From the NCBI GenBank assembly GCA_020697375.1, contig JAJFBJ010000165.1, positions 1 to 6,106 of the forward strand: DNA of 6,106 bases. Direction: 5' to 3'. Both the position numbers and the translations under genes were made by a program. A model generated the notes under the pieces. The model saw only the letters and a program-made list of their open reading frames with translations, was not told the DNA's origin and searched no databases. Position 1 is the first letter of the stretch, and each line of letters begins with the position of its first letter. This document shows positions 1 through 5,914 of this stretch, in pieces. This DNA comes from Nitrospira sp. Its GTDB lineage: Bacteria > Nitrospirota > Nitrospiria > Nitrospirales > Nitrospiraceae.

Positions 1-569
1 CACGAACGGGTCGGAAATCTCCAGGGCTGCCGTCTTCTCTGAATCGGTCTCGGCGTTTTGCCCGGAAGTCAACCATCGGGTGAGCACGGCCTTCAATTGA
101 GCCAGGGTGAAGGGTTTCGCCAGATAGTCATCCATGCCGGCGGCAAGACAGCGCGAACGATCCCCCTCCATCGCGTTGGCTGTGAGAGCGACGATGGGCA
201 CATGGCGTCCGTTGGCCGCTTCGGCCTCTCGACGACGAATAGCTGCGGTCGCCGTGAAGCCGTCTAATTCCGGCATCTGACAGTCCATGAGAATAAGGTC
301 AAAGGCGGACAACGAGGCGGCTTCGACGGCTTCACGGCCGTTGTTGGCCACGGTGACGCTGCATTGGAGAAGATTGCCCATTCCGAGCGTCACTTCACGA
401 TTCACGGGATTATCCTCGACCAGAAGAATGTGAACCGTGTCAGCGCGCGACAGATCGGTGATACCGGATCGTTGCATGGTAGAGCGAAATGAAACGGAAT
501 GCCCTGGGCTGAGACCGAGGAGCGCACGCCGAAGCAAGTTTTTGCGAATGGGTTTGGTCGCCCACAGTC
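1..569 (-). CDS. Continuation of the hybrid kinase: end of REC1 plus complete REC2 (3' end outside window)
   Basis: This is the downstream part of the same kinase, read in the -1 frame relative to the upstream portion. It opens with the missing end of REC1 (WATKPIRKNLL, carrying the conserved Lys), then a linker of about 35 residues. A full second receiver follows: 'ILLVEDNPVNREV' (acidic pocket), 'LILMDCQMPELDG' (phosphoacceptor Asp), 'VALTANAM' (Thr) and 'LAKPF' (Lys). The frame stays open to base 1 with the last visible residues 'LEISDPFV', so the gene runs off the left edge. In this kinase architecture such a linker often leads to a C-terminal Hpt domain, but none is visible here. An in-frame TGA lies immediately upstream of the junction, so this part is not translated from further upstream without the shift. 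A possible internal ATG at 477-475 has no convincing ribosome-binding site. It is best read as one gene with the 402-2510 part. Confidence 0.85.
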
Positions 570-2510
570 AACGCTTGATGCGCCAGAGGCGCTGGCGTCA
601 TACCCCAACGAGGTGAGCATCAGGAGCCGCAAACCAGCCAATTGTTGGTCGGATCGAATGGCTTGGGCGAGCATGAGTCCGTCCATATCCGGCATCTGAA
701 GATCGAGAATAGCCATATCGAACATCGTGTGGGTAGCGACCGCCGTTTTCAGATGCTCCAACGCTTGCATCGCCGAGGACGCTAGTGTCGGCAGGGCTCC
801 CCAACTGCGCAGGTGATCGTCAAGGATTTCGCGATTGGCGACCGTATCATCGACGACCAAGACGCGCTTCTCAAGCAACGGTTGGTCCGTGTTCGATACA
901 TGGGTGCTCGAAGAGGCCTGCCGTAGAAAGACAGCGGTAAACCAGAACGTGGAGCCATGACCTGTCTTGCTTTCCACGCCGATGTGGCCGTTCATGAGTG
1001 CCACGAGTTGCTTGACGATGGTCAGTCCAAGGCCAGTTCCCCCGAACTGTCGCGTCGTCGTGCCGTCCGCCTGTGAGAAGGCTTCAAAAATGCGCGCCTG
1101 CGCCTCCAAAGGGATACCGGTCCCGGAATCGCGCACCGTGAATCGCAGGGTGACGGCCTCGTCCGTGTCCGCCACGGCCTCGACGCGGACATTGATTTCC
1201 CCCTGCTTTGTAAACTTAATGGCATTGCTGATTAGATTAAGCAGTGCCTGGCGTAGGCGAACCGCATCGCCCCGGAGCCCGCGTGGGAAGGTGCCCAACA
1301 TTTGGCAGGTCAATTCCAAGCCCTTGCGCTGAGCCTGATTGGCAAAGAGCTCCACCGCGTCTTCCACGGTTTCCTGCATATCGAAATCCAGCTGCTCGAG
1401 TTTTAGTTTCCCGGCTTCAATTTTGGAGAAGTCGAGGATGTCATTGATGACAGACAAGAGGGCCTCGCCGGATTGCTGAATGGTCTGTGTGAGATGCTGT
1501 TGGCGTTCATCGAGCGTGGTGCTCAGCAGGAGCTCGGTCATGCCCAACACTCCGTTCATCGGAGTTCGAATTTCGTGGCTCATGTTGGCCAAAAACTGCG
1601 ACTTCGCTCGGTTTGCGGCCTGCGCGTCATCAGCCAACCGGTGGGCTTCCTGAGAGGCCATTTCCAGTTGCCGCGTGCGCTCAGCGACCTTGTCTTCCAG
1701 GCTCTGTTGGTACTCTAGGACTTGACTCTGCGAAGCCCGCAACTGAGCCGTCATCCGATTAAACGCATCGGCCAACTGATTTACCTCATCGCTGGTTCGA
1801 ACGGCGACCTCGACATCCAAATGCCCAGCCGCGATCTGGCCGGCCGCGTCCACTAAGGCTAGAATTGGTTTGGTGATACTTCGGGTCAGAATCAGCGTCA
1901 GCGAAAGTCCGAGCACGAGTGCGACGCCGACGACCAGCCCCGTGGCCATGACAAATTGTTGGAGGTTTTTGCGTAGCCCTTCCTGACTGAGGCCGAGTTG
2001 AACATATCCAATGACTGCGGTGGGAGCGGATGCCGTGTTGGATTCGAGAAACAGCGGATCTGAGGACGACACAGGCCGACTGACCACTGGAACCAGGATA
2101 TCAACATATGATGCCTGCCCTTTTTGGAGGTCCACTTCTGCAAACAGGACTTGTCCCGAAGCGGGCGGTCGACTTCTCAGGGTTGTCGGGAGAGACAGAG
2201 GATGTCCTAACACTTCTTCCAGGAGTAGTTGGTTTTGTTTCCCGAGGACCGCGACATAGGCGAGATCCGGCAATGCTTGGAGCCCTGCGACAATGCGGCG
2301 CAAGGAATCCGGGTTTTCCGTGTAGACCGCATACTCGCTGTTCTGGGCGATCATGGCAGCAGTGGTGAGTCCGGTGTTGACGAGCTCTTGGTAGCGCGTG
2401 GTGATTTCTCGATGGACGACGAACACGGCGATACCGGTGGCCGTCAGGATGACCAGCCCAATGCTCAAGAGATTCAGTTTGTCTCGTAGTCCGATGCGTC
2501 GCATTGTCAT
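402..2510 (-). CDS. Hybrid sensor histidine kinase, N-terminal through REC1 (frameshifted near 564-570)
   Basis: This is an inner-membrane sensor kinase that would autophosphorylate on His and pass phosphate to its own receiver domains. Visible in order: TM1 (~12-33); a periplasmic region (~34-185) whose 'AQNSEYAVYTENPDSL' stretch resembles CHASE8-like sensor domains; TM2 (~186-208); HAMP (~209-261); a coiled coil (~262-305); HisKA with SHEIRTPMNG (phospho-His 312); and a HATPase with N box (LLNLISNAIKFT), G1 DSGTGI (461-466) and G2 GGTGLGL (490-496). REC1 follows with the acidic pair D554/D555, acceptor D603 and T633. ATG 2510 is chosen because GAGG (plus 2516-2519) sits 5 nt upstream. The gene starts 16 nt after the binding-protein stop, so it is probably co-transcribed with it. 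After about residue 649 the frame leaves the family pattern: the last ~50 residues of this 702-aa reading are out-of-frame, and the REC1 Lys-Pro motif (WATKPIRK) lies in the -1 frame. The true gene therefore continues to the left edge, giving 837 codons in the window once one base is restored. The domain call is firm; the ligand is unknown. Confidence 0.93.
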   Translation of the reverse strand: MTMRRIGLRDKLNLLSIGLVILTATGIAVFVVHREITTRYQELVNTGLTTAAMIAQNSEYAVYTENPDSLRRIVAGLQALPDLAYVAVLGKQNQLLLEEVLGHPLSLPTTLRSRPPASGQVLFAEVDLQKGQASYVDILVPVVSRPVSSSDPLFLESNTASAPTAVIGYVQLGLSQEGLRKNLQQFVMATGLVVGVALVLGLSLTLILTRSITKPILALVDAAGQIAAGHLDVEVAVRTSDEVNQLADAFNRMTAQLRASQSQVLEYQQSLEDKVAERTRQLEMASQEAHRLADDAQAANRAKSQFLANMSHEIRTPMNGVLGMTELLLSTTLDERQQHLTQTIQQSGEALLSVINDILDFSKIEAGKLKLEQLDFDMQETVEDAVELFANQAQRKGLELTCQMLGTFPRGLRGDAVRLRQALLNLISNAIKFTKQGEINVRVEAVADTDEAVTLRFTVRDSGTGIPLEAQARIFEAFSQADGTTTRQFGGTGLGLTIVKQLVALMNGHIGVESKTGHGSTFWFTAVFLRQASSSTHVSNTDQPLLEKRVLVVDDTVANREILDDHLRSWGALPTLASSAMQALEHLKTAVATHTMFDMAILDLQMPDMDGLMLAQAIRSDQQLAGLRLLMLTSLGYDASASGASSVDCGRPNPFAKTCFGVRSSVSAQGIPFHFALPCNDPVSPICRALTRFTFFWSRIIP
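563..570 (-). other. Frameshift site in REC1 of the hybrid kinase
   Basis: Family-consistent sequence runs in one frame up to '...GASSVDC' and resumes in the -1 frame at 'WATKPIRKN'. A TGA in the second frame fixes the right limit, so the lost base lies within roughly 564-570. A single missing base (for example TGTTGGG reduced to TGTGGG) explains it. No slippery heptamer is present, so programmed frameshifting is unlikely. I cannot tell a sequencing error from a real mutation. Confidence 0.8.
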
Positions 2511-2526
2511 CTCATCCTCATCTCGC

Positions 2527-3492
2527 TTATTGAAATACGTGCGTGGCCCCGCGGATCAGATCAGGAGGCAGGTCCAGGTTCATGGCGCTTGCGGTTTTCA
2601 GGTTCACCGCATAGGTTACTTTGCGCGGATGCAGGGGGGGGAGAGTCCCTGCGCTGGCTCCGTCAAGCAGCTTGCCGGCGACCTCTCCGCATTGTAGCCC
2701 GATATCCACATAGTCCCGGTCGAGCGCGTAGAGCGCCCCCGCCTTGACCCACGACGTCGATAGTCCCACCAACGGGATCTTGCTCCGGAGCGTGCTCAAG
2801 AGAATCGGCTCGGCAGTTTGAGGCGTCATGACGATCGAATCTGAAATGCCCCACAGCGCGTCGACATGGCGGGATAGGTTCTCCAGGGCATCCGGCAGGG
2901 CACGAGGTGTCTCGACAGCCTCTGAGATCAATGTGAGGCCACGTCCTTTGGCGATTCGTATGGCATTACCGACCTTCGTTTGGTTCTCTTTTGGATTAAA
3001 CAGCACTCCGACGGTGCCGGCCCCCGGCACGATACGCCGCAGCCATTGCAGCTGTGTGTCGATAGGAAAATCCAGCAGCACAGCCGTTGCGTTCGGGGCG
3101 GACTGGAGGTCATCCGCAGTCACGATCATGGTTGCGAGAAGCGGAAGATGATTTACTTCGCGCACCGCGGCCTGCGTAGCTGCGCTGCCCAATGTCACGA
3201 TCAACCGAGCGCCATTTGTTTTGAGGTCGATCAGCGCTTCCTTCAGTTTCGTCGGGTTGCCTTGAACGGAATGAACCTCCACGTTCACGGTGATGCCTTG
3301 TTTAGTGAGGGCTTGCTGCAATCCGGCGAGAACCTCTTGATAGGGCTTCAGCTCTTGTCCATTCAGGACGACGATGCGGCCCAACTCGGCGAATGCCGGC
3401 CCGGCGACGAGTGCGAGTCCCAGTCCCAGCGTTACCAACAGAAGGCCCTTGCCCCTGCCCTGTATGAGGCGAATGATTCTGCGCATCGACAC
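2527..3492 (-). CDS. Periplasmic substrate-binding protein, ABC_sub_bind / COG2984 family
   Basis: This 321-aa protein is intact and full length for its family. It has a Sec signal peptide: an Arg/Lys-rich start, a hydrophobic core (~17-30) and a likely cleavage after AFA (33-35), with no lipobox Cys, so it should be soluble in the periplasm. Family marks are 'RLIVTLGSAATQAA' (~96-109), 'VGVLFNPKEN' (161-170), 'DALWGISDSIV' (~211-221), 'GALYALDRDYVDIGLQ' and the C-terminal 'VNLKTASAMNLDLPPDLI'. These proteins have a two-lobed periplasmic-binding fold. Many genomic copies have no matched permease, and the ligand cannot be read from sequence. The start at 3492 is GTG; an in-frame ATG two codons later (3486) is the alternative. 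A weak GAGAA lies 7 nt before the GTG, so I prefer GTG slightly. It begins 23 nt after the receptor stop and ends (TAA) 16 nt before the kinase ATG. No permease or ATPase gene is visible, which points to a sensory role with the kinase; that role is inferred. Confidence 0.93.
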   Translation of the reverse strand: MSMRRIIRLIQGRGKGLLLVTLGLGLALVAGPAFAELGRIVVLNGQELKPYQEVLAGLQQALTKQGITVNVEVHSVQGNPTKLKEALIDLKTNGARLIVTLGSAATQAAVREVNHLPLLATMIVTADDLQSAPNATAVLLDFPIDTQLQWLRRIVPGAGTVGVLFNPKENQTKVGNAIRIAKGRGLTLISEAVETPRALPDALENLSRHVDALWGISDSIVMTPQTAEPILLSTLRSKIPLVGLSTSWVKAGALYALDRDYVDIGLQCGEVAGKLLDGASAGTLPPLHPRKVTYAVNLKTASAMNLDLPPDLIRGATHVFQ

Positions 3493-3506
3493 TGTCGGTT
3501 TCTCGG

Positions 3507-3533
3507 AGCGATACTTCAGAAGCGATACTTCAG
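3507..3533. repeat. 14-nt tandem duplication across the receptor stop codon
   Basis: AGCGATACTTCAGA (3507-3520) is followed directly by AGCGATACTTCAG (3521-3533), 13 of 13 identical over the shared part. The copies span the last codons and stop of the receptor and the start of the gap before the binding-protein gene. One copy encodes the end 'KYRF-stop'; the other is in the intergenic gap. With a single copy, the receptor frame would run into the binding-protein frame without a stop. Confidence 0.85.
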
Positions 3534-4247
3534 CTTCACCCAGAATGTGCGACCATCCTGGTCGATGACATCTTGTTGATGCTCACCGGACCCCGGATAG
3601 CCGTATTTCTGATTCATGAGATTGTTGAGCTGCCCGGACAGCTCCCATCCCTTCACGATGCGTTGGCTGAACAGGGACAGGTTCAGGATATAGAAGGGGC
3701 TGGCATTGTTGCCGGCGAGGGTCAGACGCGAACTGGTGTAACGCCCTTCCAATCCAACGAACAGTTTGTCCGCGATCACCGGGAGGATCAGGTTGGCTTT
3801 CGCCAAATGTTGCGGCGAATTCGTGAGCTTCTGATTGGTTTGTTCATTCTCGGTGGTTTGCAATGCATAACTCAGTCGCCCTTCGATGCCGGACGCCCAT
3901 TTCCCTTCCATGGTAAGTTCCACGCCCCGGGCGGTGATGTTGTCGACGTTATCGTAGAAGAGCAGCCCATCTGCGGGATCAATCGTCTGACTGATGAGGC
4001 CGGATATGTTGTACTGGTAGAGACTGCCCATGGCACGAAGGTGGTCACCCACATAACGTTCCACCACGAGTTCGTAGGTACGGATCTTTTCCGGTTGAAC
4101 ATTGGGATTAGCCTTGGACGCGGCCGATGCTACATAAAATTGCTGGTATGGCGTGGGGGGCACGAAACGCCTGGCCGTAGAGCAGTTTGACGGTGTTCTT
4201 GTCCCAGGTCGAAATAAGTGCCAGTCGAGGATTGGTGGTGCCGCCAA
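3516..4247 (-). CDS. TonB-dependent receptor, C-terminal fragment (second half of barrel)
   Basis: Receptor sequence resumes here at 'TPYQQFYVASAASKANPN' just after the C6 run (plus 4155-4160). It continues through 'VQPEKIRTYELVVERYVG' (the conserved LxPE...T.E motif of TonB receptors), 'NVDNITARGVELTMEGKW', 'RYTSSRLT', 'LSGQLNNLMNQKYGYPGSGE' and the terminal 'FWVKLKYRF' with C-terminal Phe. The ~29 residues that precede this, from ATG 4247, are out-of-frame and should be disregarded. The stop (TGA 3518-3516) is followed 23 nt later by the binding-protein start. Confidence 0.88.
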   Translation of the reverse strand: MAAPPILDWHLFRPGTRTPSNCSTARRFVPPTPYQQFYVASAASKANPNVQPEKIRTYELVVERYVGDHLRAMGSLYQYNISGLISQTIDPADGLLFYDNVDNITARGVELTMEGKWASGIEGRLSYALQTTENEQTNQKLTNSPQHLAKANLILPVIADKLFVGLEGRYTSSRLTLAGNNASPFYILNLSLFSQRIVKGWELSGQLNNLMNQKYGYPGSGEHQQDVIDQDGRTFWVKLKYRF

Positions 4248-5139
4248 ATGTACTGTATTGGTCGTGGCGGACCCCCACGTTTAAGACAAAATGGTCTGCG
4301 ATCGCCCACTCATCCTGCAGATAGGCGGCAATAAAATTTGAGTGGCGCTTGTCGTCGAGGTAGGTTGCCGGCGGGTCGATGTCCGTATTGCGCTGGTTTT
4401 GTCGAACTTGATCTCGGTACTCCGTCCCGATCGTGACCTTGTGGCGATCAAACAGCCGTTTTGTGACCGTGAGTTCAGCACCCCACCAGTCAGACTGTGA
4501 GAGATCCTTATTGATGGTGAACGGGGGTACGCCGCTGTCGGTATAATCGTAAGGAAGATGGGCGCGATAGTAGTATCGATCGTAGTAGAGCCGTGTTTTG
4601 ACGTTGAGTTGATGAATGAATTCGTGCTGATAGGTGAGATCGAGATACGAACGTTCATCCAGGGTGTTGAAGCGGTTATCGTTGAACACCGTTCCAAATG
4701 CGGCGGTCGGCACATTCTTTTTGCGCCATTGATAGCCGCCTGTCAGGGTGAAGTCCGCATAGGATAACTTGCCGGCGTAAAAGTTGAGATTGTCTCGATC
4801 GGCGTCCTTTGCGATCCCGTTATTGATGGACCCAAAAGCCGGATAGGAGAGTTCGCGATGGCCTTCGCTGTCGGAGAACGACCCCGATAAGAGCATTTCA
4901 ACGCCGTTGGAAAATTTGTTGCCATAGGTCAGACGGCTTCGGTAGGTGTTGTAGCTGGATGCCTCACCGGAGATCTCGGTGCCTTTGATATCCCGGCCTC
5001 GTTTCGTAATGGCGTTGATGACGCCCAAGAAGGCATTGGTGCCGTAGAGCGAGGAAGCCGGGCCTTTGATAATTTCCACGCGGTCGATCAAGTCCACATC
5101 GATCGGCATCTCTGTGCCAGCGCCGCCCTGGTCATACAC
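4108..5139 (-). CDS. TonB-dependent receptor, middle fragment (plug and first half of barrel)
   Basis: This piece carries most of the plug and the first barrel strands. Its frame is meaningful from about 5260: 'GLFTNTDRNYEYIGIRGFNR' and 'RVLLLIDNHRLNDAVYDQ' precede the GTG at 5139 that a gene caller would choose. Next comes the plug hallmark 'DRVEIIKGPASSLYGTNAF' followed by 'GVINAIT'. Barrel-like alternating aromatic strands follow, for example 'DERSYLDLTYQHEF', 'NVKTRLYYDRYYY' and 'FIAAYLQDEW', and then 'VKLLYGQAFRAP', a well conserved TonB-receptor barrel motif. After that motif the frame is wrong, and the last ~17 residues to the stop at 4108 are an artefact of the 4155-4160 run. The fragment has no signal peptide and could not fold as a receptor alone. 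Confidence 0.85.
   Translation of the reverse strand: MYDQGGAGTEMPIDVDLIDRVEIIKGPASSLYGTNAFLGVINAITKRGRDIKGTEISGEASSYNTYRSRLTYGNKFSNGVEMLLSGSFSDSEGHRELSYPAFGSINNGIAKDADRDNLNFYAGKLSYADFTLTGGYQWRKKNVPTAAFGTVFNDNRFNTLDERSYLDLTYQHEFIHQLNVKTRLYYDRYYYRAHLPYDYTDSGVPPFTINKDLSQSDWWGAELTVTKRLFDRHKVTIGTEYRDQVRQNQRNTDIDPPATYLDDKRHSNFIAAYLQDEWAIADHFVLNVGVRHDQYSTFGGTTNPRLALISTWDKNTVKLLYGQAFRAPHAIPAILCSIGRVQG
4155..4160 (-). other. Frameshift 3 in receptor (C6 run in barrel)
   Basis: The coding strand has six consecutive C where five would give 'AFRAPTPYQQFY' in one frame. The extra base sends the upstream frame to a stop at 4108. The plus strand shows G6 at 4155-4160. Confidence 0.85.
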
Positions 5140-5552
5140 GGCGTCGTTAAGGCGGTGATTGTCGATGAGCAGCAGGACGCGCGAGGTGTAATCCCCGGGC
5201 CGGTTGAATCCTCGAATCCCGATATATTCGTAGTTTCGATCCGTGTTAGTGAAGAGGCCGGGACGCTGTCGAGGATTTGGGCGAAGTTTCGATAACCGTA
5301 TTTCTTGATTTGCTCGGCGGTAATGATAATGACTGCTGCGGGAGCTTCGTGCACTTTCTGGTCGTATTTGGCTGCGCCATAGACGGATGGGATTTCATCG
5401 AACAGCGTGCTTTCGCGGGAAGGAGCGCCACTGGCGGGAGGCGGATCCGATGACGGTAGATCCAGTGAGAGATCACCAACCTCATCGACTTGAGACGATG
5501 AGGACGCTTCTATGAGTGGCGCAGCATGCGATGGCAGTTCCATGAGAATCAT
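5088..5552 (-). CDS. TonB-dependent receptor, N-terminal fragment (signal peptide end, linker, start of plug)
   Basis: This is the first large open piece of the receptor. It contributes the second half of the signal peptide ('LTMILMELPSHAA'), an acidic and Pro-rich linker, the conserved segment 'LFDEIPSVYGAAKYDQK' and the opening of the plug domain ('AAVIIITAEQIKKYGYRNFA'). Meaningful sequence ends at 'ILDSVP' near 5258. The following ~55 residues to the stop at 5088 are out-of-frame translation, rich in Ser, Thr and Cys and unlike any receptor. The reading frame is open upstream of 5552 to a TAA at 5642-5640, but without an ATG or GTG start. The real start is in another frame at 5623. Confidence 0.8.
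   Translation of the reverse strand: MILMELPSHAAPLIEASSSSQVDEVGDLSLDLPSSDPPPASGAPSRESTLFDEIPSVYGAAKYDQKVHEAPAAVIIITAEQIKKYGYRNFAQILDSVPASSLTRIETTNISGFEDSTGPGITPRASCCSSTITALTTPCMTRAALAQRCRSMWT
5256..5262 (-). other. Frameshift 2 in receptor (plug)
   Basis: The frame changes between 'ILDSVP' and 'GLFTNTDRN'. Coding-strand GTCCCGGCCTC would read on correctly as GTCCCGGGCCTC, so one G is missing from a G run. The restored 'SVPGLF' is the usual plug sequence at this point. Confidence 0.85.
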
Positions 5553-5555
5553 CGT

Positions 5556-5560
5556 CAGGC
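5556..5560 (-). other. Frameshift 1 in receptor (signal peptide)
   Basis: From ATG 5623 the reading 'MRQSKATHSL...ACWLLTA' stops at TGA 5557-5555, just as the other frame supplies 'LTMILMELPSHAA'. Joining them gives a coherent hydrophobic core and an SHA cleavage site. The junction is GCCTGACG where GCCCTGACG would keep frame, so one C is missing from a C run (plus GG at 5558-5559). Confidence 0.7.
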
Positions 5561-5657
5561 GGTCAATAGCCAGCAGGCAGTCGTGGAACTTGTTAGAGAA
5601 TGGGTCGCTTTGGACTGCCGCATGAATGGTTCCGTGGGTTTAAGACGTCCCTGCGGT

Positions 5658-5710
5658 ATCGGTAGAATGGGGAGGCAACTGAATTGCCCATTACTTGATC
5701 GGTAGAATGG
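5658..5710. repeat. Two 13-nt direct repeats 40 bp apart upstream of the receptor
   Basis: ATCGGTAGAATGG occurs exactly at 5658-5670 and again at 5698-5710; on the coding strand it reads CCATTCTACCGAT. The 40-bp period is close to four helical turns, so both copies would face nearly the same side of the DNA. The proximal copy ends 34 nt before the receptor ATG. Position and exactness suggest paired binding sites for a regulator, which is an inference. Confidence 0.7.
5675..5688 (-). promoter_or_regulatory. Candidate sigma-54 type -24/-12 promoter (also an inverted repeat)
   Basis: The coding strand reads GGCAATTCAGTTGC, i.e. GGCA, six bases, TTGC, matching the core and spacing of the sigma-54 consensus (TGGCAC-N5-TTGC). 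The flanking -26 T and the C of CAC are not matched. It would start transcription near 5663, about 40 nt before the receptor ATG. Extended by one base it is also a 5-bp-arm inverted repeat (GGCAA/TTGCC), so it could instead be an operator. It lies between the two direct repeats. Confidence 0.35.
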
Positions 5711-5914
5711 AAGCAGGAAGAATTGGGTCCTAAGTGAATGTGCGAGTAGGCAAAAATTTCTTATCAGGGGTTCGCCTTCAGGAATCGACGGGCATCATGT
5801 GTAGTAGGCGGCTACGTAAATAGTAGGGCCATAGGAAGCAATGGGGTCGGTGTGCCTGCTGTGAAAAGCTGGGAGCAACGGTCTCGGGTGGGGTGTGTGG
5901 GAAGGGGAGGTGGA

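Larger units (their letters stand above)
3516..5623 (-). pseudogene. TonB-dependent outer-membrane receptor, whole locus (three frameshifts)
   Basis: The full locus would encode an outer-membrane beta-barrel that imports a ligand using TonB/ExbB/ExbD energy. Read naively, it falls into three overlapping frames. Restoring one base at about 5558 and one at about 5258, and removing one from the run at 4155-4160, gives exactly 703 codons (702 aa), a normal size for the family. The repaired protein has a signal peptide (~1-34, cleavage near SHA), a Ser/Asp/Pro-rich linker (~40-73), a plug (~86-207) and a barrel ending in 'KLKYRF' with the terminal Phe needed for barrel assembly. The start is ATG 5623 ('MRQSKATHSL...'), 6 nt after GGAA at 5630-5633; the later ATG 5552 would discard half of the signal peptide. 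The linker is too short for an STN domain, so FecA-type anti-sigma signalling is not expected. Substrate is unknown. Whether the gene is truly broken or the sequence contains errors cannot be decided here. Confidence 0.85.
5624..5914. other. Noncoding upstream region of the receptor operon
   Basis: These 291 bases separate the Hpt-ending gene from the receptor gene. I find no supportable coding frame and no strong hairpin plus T-run terminator after the upstream stop. The receptor-proximal third holds the direct repeats and the promoter-like inverted repeat listed separately. The distal part (about 5731-5914) is G-rich on the plus strand near 5881-5912 and shows nothing I can assign. Confidence 0.6.

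Noticed and set aside
967..1332. A 121-codon open frame on the plus strand opposite the kinase ATPase domain
   Set aside because: Antisense to highly conserved HATPase motifs, with no ribosome-binding site or recognisable protein features.
2980..3579. A 199-codon open frame on the plus strand
   Set aside because: Antisense to the intact binding-protein gene; Cys/His/Gln-rich low-sense translation typical of a shadow frame.
4155..4160. Programmed frameshifting or phase variation at the C6 run
   Set aside because: Six bases is short for slipped-strand phase variation, a +1 shift would be needed and no stimulatory structure is evident. Two further frameshifts in the same gene make a general error or decay explanation simpler.
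3573..4190. A 205-codon open frame on the plus strand
   Set aside because: It lies wholly antisense to the receptor C-terminal region, which has clear family motifs; the plus-strand protein shows no domain or composition of a real gene.
5731..5914. Terminator, riboswitch or small RNA in the gap after the Hpt gene
   Set aside because: Only 4-bp imperfect stems were found by eye, with no T-run or known riboswitch core, so nothing could be supported.
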